NCBI GenBank assembly: GCA_964569025.1
Contig: CAZMSQ010000018.1
Location: 1-43,137, forward strand
DNA: 43,137 bases
Source of the DNA: CAZMSQ01 sp964569025
Lineage (GTDB): Bacteria > Bacteroidota > Bacteroidia > Chitinophagales > Saprospiraceae
Reading direction: 5' to 3'
Part shown: positions 26,456 through 32,952 of the stretch, piece after piece
Position numbering within the stretch: position 1 is the first letter of the stretch
Layout: every line of letters starts with the position of its first letter
The notes under the pieces: model-generated
What the model was told of the DNA's origin: nothing
Seen by the model: the letters and a program-made list of their open reading frames with translations, nothing else
The model's database searches: none
Program-made: the position numbers and the translations under genes

Positions 26456-27034
26456 CTATTGGATTCGTTCGTAGGTTTGGACATTCAGCATGCCAAGGGC
26501 ACCAGCGTTGGTCGATCCAAAGCCGAGTTGGGCCGTTGGAGGGACCGCCCCGATGTCTGGGCTGGTTTGTACAATCTCATAGTTCATGACATCACCCACA
26601 ATCTCGAAAATTCCCTCGCTGGTCAGAGTCACAGGCGAAGTCTGGTTGACCTCAATGGTCCAGATTTGCCCGACTCCCGATAGGGCCTGTGTGTAGGTGC
26701 CTTCCAACACCAACTTCGTGCCGGCCGTATCATACTGCTCAACAAGATAGGTGTTGTCAGTGCGGAAATTGGCATAAATGGAGTCAGTCGCGAAGAGCGT
26801 CACCAGCAAGGGTGCCACATTGGCACCGCTGGATTGCCATTCTCCCATCAACCCTTCAATACATGGGTCACAGTCACCGCCGCAGTCTACGCCGGTTTCA
26901 TTGCCGTTCTGGATGCCATCATCGCAGGTAGCGACTGGTTCCATTGGATCGTCATCATCCTTACATGAAGGTGTAATCACAACCATGACGCCCAACAGCA
27001 GGAGCGTTGTCAGATAAAAAGGCCATTTTTTCAT
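26456..27034 (-). CDS. Surface lipoprotein with cysteine-rich DCGG motif
   Basis: 192 residues. The signal peptide ends at TPSC (Cys24) and the mature protein begins C-K-D-D-D-D, an acidic stretch of the kind that directs Bacteroidota lipoproteins to the cell surface. It is followed by the cysteine-rich linker TCDDGIQNGNETGVDCGG then DCDPC, a motif found after the lipobox or in surface proteins of this phylum. The remaining 130 residues form a beta-rich, lipocalin-like domain (GEWQSSGANVAPL, DNTYLVEQYDTAGT, KLVLEGTYTQ) of unknown ligand. It is upstream of the outer-membrane barrel gene and has a candidate promoter at 27059-27090. Ligand and function are unknown. Confidence 0.75.
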   Translation of the reverse strand: MKKWPFYLTTLLLLGVMVVITPSCKDDDDPMEPVATCDDGIQNGNETGVDCGGDCDPCIEGLMGEWQSSGANVAPLLVTLFATDSIYANFRTDNTYLVEQYDTAGTKLVLEGTYTQALSGVGQIWTIEVNQTSPVTLTSEGIFEIVGDVMNYEIVQTSPDIGAVPPTAQLGFGSTNAGALGMLNVQTYERIQ

Positions 27035-27376
27035 AATCAGAAAAGTTTTGGTGTTATGGAAAGATAAAGTCTGGTTTGTTCCCGCGCAAGATGATTTTTA
27101 ATGACCCCGCACATGATTCCTGTCACCCATTATCCTCGCTCATTGATGCTGAAAACACTCCAATATACCGAATCTGTGTGGGAGGAGTATATGAGAATGA
27201 GAATATAGAAGGATGACTTTAAAGAATGGGTTGATAAATATTGGTGTAATTTAATGGAATATAGAATTTTATAGGGGAAAATAAGTGGGTTGACTTTAAT
27301 CATTGGATGAGAATGTGTCTGTCGAAAACTTCAGGATTGGCCGATGGGAATTTGTATATTCCACAAAAAATTGGGT
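27035..27376. other. Gene-free, AT-rich intergenic stretch
   Basis: Apart from the candidate lipoprotein promoter at 27059-27090, no gene or RNA structure was recognised. The part from about 27100 is more AT-rich than the neighbours, with TTGACT at 27291-27296 as a possible -35-like element, but no convincing promoter for the Spo0M-like gene was found. Confidence 0.5.
27059..27090 (-). promoter_or_regulatory. Candidate promoter of the surface lipoprotein gene
   Basis: On the minus strand CTTG, a 20-base spacer and TATCTTTC match the Bacteroidota TTTG-N19/20-TAnnTTTG pattern with one mismatch in each element. The start point would lie about 19 bases upstream of the ATG at 27034. Confidence 0.4.
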
Positions 27377-27850
27377 ATGATAGGCACGTTCAAACAATGG
27401 CTTGGCATTGAGGGAGTCAAGGTGGTATTGGAAATTCCGGAGGAGACTAATGCGGCCGGAGGGTCATTGCAGGGAATGGTTCATTTATTTTCGAAACACA
27501 CACAGGTGGTGGAGTTCATTCGGGTGGTGCTCATTGAGCGGTATTCGAGGGGTCGTGGCAAGGAGCGGCTGATTGACGAATACGAACTCGGAGAGGCCAC
27601 CATTCAAGGTCCGGTGGAGGTGCCTGGAGGTGGTGAGGTGACCCTGCCATTCTCCCTCCCTTTTCAGGTTGTTCGGTCTGATGCTGAGGAATGGGGGAGA
27701 CAAAATCTGGTTTTTAAGGGGCTGACTTTTCTTGCATCTCGCTTGCGCAATGTGCGCTCAGAATACCGCGTTGAGGCCCAGGCCAAGGTCAGGGGCACCG
27801 TCCTAGATCCGTTCGATAAGCAAGTGGTAACCATCCGGTCGGGTTATTGA
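27377..27850 (+). CDS. Spo0M-like (arrestin-fold) protein
   Basis: 157 residues from the ATG at 27377 (MIGTFKQWLGIEGVKVVLEI); an earlier ATG at 27344 adds 11 residues that do not resemble the family. The sequence follows the N-terminal half of sporulation-control protein Spo0M: an amphipathic start, then an arrestin-like beta sandwich with GGSLQGMVHLFSKHTQVVEF, VVLIERYSRGRGKE and VPGGGEVTLPFSLPFQV, and a final strand pair EYRVEAQAKVRGTVLDPFDK. Spo0M occurs in many non-sporulating bacteria, where it has been linked to cytoskeleton or division, so a sporulation role is not implied. Its stop overlaps the convergent TPR gene by seven bases. Confidence 0.7.
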   Translation: MIGTFKQWLGIEGVKVVLEIPEETNAAGGSLQGMVHLFSKHTQVVEFIRVVLIERYSRGRGKERLIDEYELGEATIQGPVEVPGGGEVTLPFSLPFQVVRSDAEEWGRQNLVFKGLTFLASRLRNVRSEYRVEAQAKVRGTVLDPFDKQVVTIRSGY

Positions 27851-28716
27851 AACTCTGATACGATCTGCTCAGGGGTTTTTCCGAGATTCTCAAGACTCAC
27901 CGCAGCGGCGGGAGCGAGTTGATCGTCGGGGTAGGTGGCGAGAAAATCGGTATAAGCACTTTGTGCGGCTTCCAGTCGGCCGAGGTTTTCGAGGATATAG
28001 CCTTTCATAAAGAGCGACCGGGGAGCGGCGGGGCTTTCCGGCATTGACTGGAGTACCCAATTGTAGAGCTGAAGGGCTTTCTCATAAGCTTCAAGGCTGT
28101 GATAGGTCTTGGCTGCTTCGGTAAAAAGGCGTGCTGACTCGGGATTTTTTCCCATAAGTAGGGCTGACACTTCAGCCAGACTTGCATACTCGAGGAAACG
28201 CTGTTGCTGGATGGAGGCCTTTGATTCGCTGACGGCGCTCTGGCGGATTGATTCGAGGGTGGCGGTTAGCGTAGCCTGCATCTCCGGAGTTGAGGGGAAT
28301 GCTTGTTCGAGTTGTTTCAAGAGGGTGTCGGTGGGCGGATACTTCAGAATGCCAGCGACGATGGCCACGGCCGCATTGGTGAGGTGACCGGGAGTGGCAG
28401 GGGAGGTGAAAAATTCCCGAATACATTGAATGTGCAGCTCTGCCGCACGCCGCTGTCGGCCTTGTGCGTGGGCTATGTTTGCTGCCGAAGACAGGAATTC
28501 CTCCACAAGGGAGGTGTCGTCTGGATGCGTCTCTGTGTATTGCCTGTATAAATCTGACAGCGTATTGAGCTGATCCAAGGTGGGTGGCGTGCTGTCAATC
28601 TGTGCTTCAAGTGCTCTGATGCGTGACAAGTCAGGATTTTCGTTCGAGCAGGAGGAGGCTGTAAGAAGGACTGATAAGCTCAGGAGACAAAAAAGGAGCG
28701 GGCGGGCGGTTGACAT
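27844..28716 (-). CDS. TPR-containing lipoprotein
   Basis: 290 residues from the ATG at 28716, which begins a lipoprotein signal (MSTARPLLFCLLSLSVLLTA then SSC); the frame extends to 28791 without support. Helical repeats are visible: an N-terminal set near residues 40-80 (TLDQLNTLSDLYRQYTETHP) and tetratricopeptide repeats near 200-285 (EAYEKALQLYNWVLQSMPES, RSLFMKGYILENLGRLEAAQ, SAYTDFLATYPDD). This resembles the YbgF/BamD-type scaffold lipoproteins. The Cys indicates membrane anchoring. It is convergent with the Spo0M-like gene. Binding partner unknown. Confidence 0.75.
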   Translation of the reverse strand: MSTARPLLFCLLSLSVLLTASSCSNENPDLSRIRALEAQIDSTPPTLDQLNTLSDLYRQYTETHPDDTSLVEEFLSSAANIAHAQGRQRRAAELHIQCIREFFTSPATPGHLTNAAVAIVAGILKYPPTDTLLKQLEQAFPSTPEMQATLTATLESIRQSAVSESKASIQQQRFLEYASLAEVSALLMGKNPESARLFTEAAKTYHSLEAYEKALQLYNWVLQSMPESPAAPRSLFMKGYILENLGRLEAAQSAYTDFLATYPDDQLAPAAAVSLENLGKTPEQIVSEFQ

Positions 28717-28816
28717 AGACAACAGATTTTGACACCAAAATACGGACAAACTGCCAAATGGACTCAATCTGTCAACCATCGATTGATTCATTTGTCTTCT
28801 TCACAAAATTGTACCC

Positions 28817-30169
28817 ATGGCAGCCATTTCCATTCATTGGCACCGCCGCGACCTGCGGCTCTTCGACAATGCAGCCCTCTCTCATGCCCTCCAGGGAGGC
28901 CTTCAGGTGCTTCCCCTTTTCATTTTCGATACAGACATTCTCGATCACCTCGAAGACCCCGATGATGCCCGTGTAACATTCATACACCGGGAGGTATGCC
29001 GGCTGCGGGATGAGCTCCGGGGGCATGGCAGCGCGATATTGGTTAAGTATGGTCGGCCGGCCGAAGTTTGGGCCGAAATTTTGAAAGAATATGAGGTGGC
29101 TGCCGTCTACACCAATGACGACTATGAGCCATATGCCGCTAAGCGCGATGCGGAAATCGCTGCCTTACTCGGGCTGTCAGGAATCCCGTTTCACCGGTTC
29201 AAAGACCACGTCATCTTCGAGCGGCAGGAGGTTGTTAAGGCTGATGGGGCGCCTTATGTGGTGTTCACGCCCTATTCCCGCGCATGGAAAGCCTGCCTGA
29301 TGAATTCGGTTCTTGACACCACAACCGAATCCGGCGAGCCACTGACTTCCTGTCCGGCAGCCTTTGCCCCTCACCTGTGCACCCCGTTTGTTGAGAAATT
29401 TCTGAAGACTCCCCAGCTCCCTGTCCCGGATTTGTCCGAAATGGGGTTCACCCCATCATCAATCCCAATCCCCCCCAAAGAAGTTGCACAGGGCCTCATC
29501 CGCACCTACGGGGAAACCAGAAATTTCCCTTCCGTAGAGGGCACGTCCCGCCTTGGCATTCATTTTCGTTTTGGCACCATCAGCATTCGCGAGAAGGCCC
29601 GAAAGTCAATGCACCTCAGCGAGACTTTCCTCAACGAACTCATTTGGCGGGATTTCTATGCAATGATTCTCGCCAACTTCCCGCGCGTTGCAGAGGGCCC
29701 GTTCCGGGAGCAGTATGCCGCCATTCCGTGGCGCGATGACGAGGAGGCCTTCCAGGCCTGGTGCGAGGGTCGCACCGGCTACCCCATCGTCGATGCCGGC
29801 ATGCGCCAGCTCAACCAGACCGGGTACATGCACAACAGGGTCCGCATGATTACCGCCAGCTTCCTGACCAAGCATCTCCTTCTCGACTGGCGTCTCGGAG
29901 AGGCCTGGTTCGCCAGAAAGCTCCTCGATTTTGACCTCGCCAGCAACAACGGCGGATGGCAATGGGCCGCCGGCTGCGGTACAGATGCCGCGCCCTATTT
30001 CCGGATCTTCAACCCAACTTCCCAACAGGAAAAATTCGACAAGCACAAAGCTTACATCAAACAGTGGGTGCCTGAATTTGGCACCTCCCAATACCCACCC
30101 CCCATCGTTGATCATAAATTCGCCCGCGAGCGCTGCCTCAGCACCTACAAAGCCGCCCTCGCCTCCTGA
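28817..30169 (+). CDS. phr: Deoxyribodipyrimidine photolyase (class I CPD photolyase / cryptochrome family)
   Basis: 450 residues. The N-terminal antenna-binding domain (residues 1-135) begins ISIHWHRRDLRLFDNAALSH. The FAD/DNA domain has RLGIHFRFGTISIRE, LNELIWRDFYAMILANFPRV, TGYPIVDAGMRQLNQTGYMH, NRVRMITASFLTKHLLLDWR and NNGGWQWAAGCGTDAAPYFR, IFNPTSQQEKFD, all family hallmarks, including the Trp residues that carry electrons to FAD. It repairs cyclobutane pyrimidine dimers using light. Class I is the best fit, though cryptochrome function cannot be excluded. It is divergent from the TPR gene; its stop codon is the first part of a perfect palindrome that probably ends the transcript. Confidence 0.93.
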   Translation: MAAISIHWHRRDLRLFDNAALSHALQGGLQVLPLFIFDTDILDHLEDPDDARVTFIHREVCRLRDELRGHGSAILVKYGRPAEVWAEILKEYEVAAVYTNDDYEPYAAKRDAEIAALLGLSGIPFHRFKDHVIFERQEVVKADGAPYVVFTPYSRAWKACLMNSVLDTTTESGEPLTSCPAAFAPHLCTPFVEKFLKTPQLPVPDLSEMGFTPSSIPIPPKEVAQGLIRTYGETRNFPSVEGTSRLGIHFRFGTISIREKARKSMHLSETFLNELIWRDFYAMILANFPRVAEGPFREQYAAIPWRDDEEAFQAWCEGRTGYPIVDAGMRQLNQTGYMHNRVRMITASFLTKHLLLDWRLGEAWFARKLLDFDLASNNGGWQWAAGCGTDAAPYFRIFNPTSQQEKFDKHKAYIKQWVPEFGTSQYPPPIVDHKFARERCLSTYKAALAS

Positions 30170-30202
30170 CCCGGTCGGACGGCTATAGCCGTCCGACCGG
30201 GT
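30169..30202. repeat. Perfect 34-bp palindrome at the end of the photolyase gene
   Basis: The arms ACCCGGTCGGACGGCTA and TAGCCGTCCGACCGGGT are exact reverse complements with no loop, starting at the last base of the phr stop codon. It could act as a transcript-end hairpin, though no T run follows. It shares the GGTCGGAC...CTATAG core with the repeats at 30467-30637. Confidence 0.85.
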
Positions 30203-30466
30203 TAGGCCGTCATCAGGTTCAGATTGGAGGGCTGGATTGGAAGAAGATGCCGCTGCGCTGCAGCTTCAGGGATTTTTATGCCGCGCGTTCTAAGGAGAGG
30301 TTGCCCCTATGGAGCAGGGAGGCTGGATCGGTTGCTGGGTTCAAATTGCTGTCTTGTTGGAGGGCTGGATTGGGAGCAGGAGAGGTTGCCGCTAAAGGCC
30401 GGGTGGGTTTTTAGGGGCAGTTTGTTGAATGGCTGTTTGATCTATTGGGTCCTGTCCTATCGCTGT

Positions 30467-30497
30467 ACTGGTCGGACCACTATAGTCGTCGGACCAC
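30467..30497 (+). repeat. Left arm of a 31-bp inverted repeat (GTCGGACCAC family)
   Basis: This 31-base segment is the exact reverse complement of 30607-30637. It contains two copies of GTCGGACCAC (30471-30480 after the shifted count of one base, and 30488-30497) separated by TATAGTC. Confidence 0.85.
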
Positions 30498-30556
30498 TAT
30501 AGATGTCCCCCGCCACAAGTTTGCCCAACACAGTGGGGGGGGTGGTCCCACAGTTA

Positions 30557-30566
30557 NNNNNNNNNN
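30557..30566. other. 10-N gap between the inverted repeats
   Basis: Ten N inside the inverted-repeat region. Strong hairpin potential on both sides is a likely reason why the sequence could not be closed here. Confidence 0.95.
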
Positions 30567-30606
30567 TGGGGAAACGTCCGTTTACTTTAATGGTCGGACC
30601 ACTTTT

Positions 30607-30637
30607 GTGGTCCGACGACTATAGTGGTCCGACCAGT
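30607..30637 (-). repeat. Right arm of the 31-bp inverted repeat, with a local hairpin
   Basis: Exact reverse complement of 30467-30497. Its first ten bases also pair with 30593-30602 (GTCGGACCAC, TTTT loop, GTGGTCCGAC), giving a 10-bp hairpin at 30593-30616. A second GTGGTCCGAC lies at 30624-30633. Confidence 0.85.
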
Positions 30638-30681
30638 TTTGGGGGGCGAATCACTATTATCGTTGGTGAGCGGGAGTGGGG

Positions 30682-32451
30682 TTAGTAGTTGATGATGTAG
30701 GGGAGTCGGGCTTGGGGGCCTTCCATGGACTTGAGCTCTTTGTAGAAATCGTAATAGGGAGCCATCTCGCCGAGTTCGGAGCGGATGAGGCGGGATTGCA
30801 GGCCGTCATTCTGGTTGGTGAGCTGGTCGATGAGCTGTTCGAGGGGGGGCTTGATTTTGGGGTATTCGGAGATGCGGTAAGAGTCAATGCCTGCGAGGGA
30901 GGCGGCACTCGCAAGGGCGCGGTCGATGTCTCCGAGGGCGTCGACGAGGCCGATGCGGAGGGCATCTGTGCCGGTCCAGACGCGTCCCTGCGCGATTTCC
31001 TCAACCTGCTCCATGGTCATGTTGCGGCCTTCTGAAACGCGCTTTTTGAAGATCATGTAGGTACGGTTGATTTCTTCTTGGATGATGCGGCCTTCGGCAT
31101 CGGAGAATTTATAAAATGGTGAAAATGCAGCTGCCAGCGGGGCAGTTTTGACGGTGTCCATATGGACGCCCATCTTGTCGTTGAAGAGCTTTTGGACCTG
31201 TGGAATCATGCCGAAAACGCCAATACTGCCGGTGAGTGTAGATGGCAATGCAAAAATAGAGTCTGCTGCCGCCGCGATATAGTAGCCTCCTGAGGCGGCT
31301 AGGTCGCCCATGGTTACAACGACTGGCTTGCCGGCCTTGCGAGCAAGTTCCAACTCGTACCAGATATCCTCAGACGCCAGAGCGCTGCCTCCGGGTGAAT
31401 TGACCCTCAATACAATGGCTTTGATATCGTCATCTTCGCGAACCTTTCGGATGATGCCCGTATATTTTTTGGAACCGATAGAGCCGGGCTCAGCCTCTCC
31501 GGGCATAATGTCTCCTTCTGCATAAATAACGGCAATCTCGTTTTTCTCGCTGTAATCTTTTTTAGACCCTTCCGCATCAAAATAGGAAGTGACCGAGACG
31601 GTATTGATTTCAGCGTCTTCGTCGAGGCCGATGCGTGTGCGCAGATTATTCAGGACATCGTCCTTATAGCCTATCTGGTCGACCATTCCATTCTCGAGCG
31701 CCGCCTCAGGATCACGAAGGCTGTATTCGACTGCCATCTGACGCAGGGCAGAAACTTCTACGCCGCGCGCATCAGCGATGGTTTGGAGGTACTCAGCATA
31801 CAGACCGTCAAGATAGACCCGGATTTGCTGGCGGTTCTCCTCGCTCATGTTATTCCGGCGGAGGGGCTCAGTGGCACTCTTAAACTTACCGGCGTAGTAA
31901 ATTTCCCATTCTACGCCGATTTTGTCAAACATGTCTTTTGCAAAAGGAATCATGGATGCAAACCCACGGAAGTCGATACCACCCATCGGATGGATGAAAA
32001 TCTCATCGGCCACTGAGGCCATCAGGTAGGTGTTTTGGTCGTAAAACGGCGCCCAGGCTACAATAAATTTGTCGCTCTTTTCTTTGAATGCCATGAGGGC
32101 CTCGTGCAGCTGGATTTTGGTGGCCTGTCCAGCCATGACAGCACTTAAATCAAGATAAATTCCCTTGATGTCATTGTCTTCAGCCGCCGCCTCAATGGCG
32201 GTGATCATGTCGTGCAGACCAATGATTTCCTCCGGCTCAAAGCCATTAAAATTCACACCCATATTATTGGTGCGCTCTGGTATGACTTGGTCAAAAGTGA
32301 GGTGTAAAACCGAATTGGACTTCACATCTGCCGGATCATCAGCAGATGAAATCATCTGGCCAACAATCAATGCACTGAGTCCGAAAATTGCCAGTCCTGC
32401 GAGAAGAACTCCAAGGCAGGAAGCGAAAAGAGTTTTGAAGAATTGCGACAT
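30682..32451 (-). CDS. sppA: Signal peptide peptidase SppA, 67K type
   Basis: 589 residues, the double-length form also found in Escherichia coli. An N-terminal membrane helix (about residues 8-32) anchors it. The general-base Lys is Lys191 in YAGKFKSATEPLRRNNMS, and the nucleophile is Ser387 in GDLAASGGYYIAAAADSIFA; NSPGGSALASEDIW precedes it as in all SppA proteins. The enzyme cleaves leftover signal peptides within the membrane, usually as a tetramer. It stands alone on the minus strand, and its upstream region (32452-32520) is AT-rich with tandem TAATTTTT-like stretches that could hold a promoter. Confidence 0.93.
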   Translation of the reverse strand: MSQFFKTLFASCLGVLLAGLAIFGLSALIVGQMISSADDPADVKSNSVLHLTFDQVIPERTNNMGVNFNGFEPEEIIGLHDMITAIEAAAEDNDIKGIYLDLSAVMAGQATKIQLHEALMAFKEKSDKFIVAWAPFYDQNTYLMASVADEIFIHPMGGIDFRGFASMIPFAKDMFDKIGVEWEIYYAGKFKSATEPLRRNNMSEENRQQIRVYLDGLYAEYLQTIADARGVEVSALRQMAVEYSLRDPEAALENGMVDQIGYKDDVLNNLRTRIGLDEDAEINTVSVTSYFDAEGSKKDYSEKNEIAVIYAEGDIMPGEAEPGSIGSKKYTGIIRKVREDDDIKAIVLRVNSPGGSALASEDIWYELELARKAGKPVVVTMGDLAASGGYYIAAAADSIFALPSTLTGSIGVFGMIPQVQKLFNDKMGVHMDTVKTAPLAAAFSPFYKFSDAEGRIIQEEINRTYMIFKKRVSEGRNMTMEQVEEIAQGRVWTGTDALRIGLVDALGDIDRALASAASLAGIDSYRISEYPKIKPPLEQLIDQLTNQNDGLQSRLIRSELGEMAPYYDFYKELKSMEGPQARLPYIINY

Positions 32452-32952
32452 GGGAAAAGGGGAAGTTGAAATTAAAAATTATGAATTAAAAATTATTAAT
32501 TATTTGGATTAGAGGGAAAGGGGGGGTAATTACGAATTAGGAATTACGAATGAAAAAGTGTGAGCCCTCATGGAATGGGGGGATTTTGGGACATTCATTT
32601 TTGTGAAGGTAAATGAACTGGGGGGTTGGAGGGGTATTTTTCGATGAAAGGTGGGTTCTTTTTGATAAAAGGTGGGGCTNNNNNNNNNNNNNNNNNNNNN
32701 NNNNNNNNNNNNNNNNNNNNNNNNNNNNNNNNNNNNNNNNNNNNNNNNNNNNNNNNNNNNNNNNNNNNNNNNNNNNNNNGTTGGAGGGGTATTTTTCGAT
32801 GAAAGGTGGGTTCTTTTTGATAAAAGGTGGGGCTTTTTTAAGACAACAAGAGGAATTTTTTTGGTTTTTGGGTGACACCCCGAAATTATTGGCCTATTTT
32901 GGGGGTGAAAAGGGACTCTCATGTTGCGGTGAGGTGATCTGGTTATGAATGA
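32452..32952. other. Non-coding stretch between sppA and the SprB-like gene
   Basis: No credible gene. It holds an AT-rich tandem repeat (AATTAAAAATTAT at 32470-32482 and 32484-32496), a repeated AATTACGAAT (32528-32537, 32542-32551), roughly 22-base degenerate direct repeats with the core GATRAAAGGTGGG near 32640-32680 and again past the gap, and a 100-N gap at 32680-32779. With the artificial duplication removed the true length is about 346 bases. Confidence 0.65.
32625..32834. repeat. Identical 55-base flanks around the second 100-N gap
   Basis: 32625-32679 and 32780-32834 are the same 55 bases in direct orientation around exactly 100 N (32680-32779), the same geometry as the gap at 21749-21848. 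Most likely two contig ends sharing a k-mer, though short tandem repeats inside the 55 bases mean a real repeat expansion cannot be excluded. Confidence 0.8.

Larger units (their letters stand above)
30170..30681. other. Gene-free region of palindromic and direct repeats, with a 10-N gap
   Basis: No credible gene. It contains the perfect palindrome at its left end, direct repeats of TTGGAGGGCTGGATTGG at 30224-30240 and 30357-30373 (a partial copy near 30318-30331), a repeated GGAGAGGTTGCC at about 30295 and 30379, the inverted repeats at 30467-30637 and a 10-N gap at 30557-30566. Composition is G-rich on the plus strand. Confidence 0.7.

Noticed and set aside
30224..30502. A 92-codon frame in the repeat-rich region after the photolyase
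   Set aside because: It runs through direct repeats and a palindrome arm, has Cys/Arg/Gly-rich composition with no family look, and no supported start.
32530..32922. Minus-strand frame with repeated PPFIKK-like units around the second gap
   Set aside because: It contains the gap and the 55-base duplication; the repetition reflects short DNA repeats in a non-coding region.
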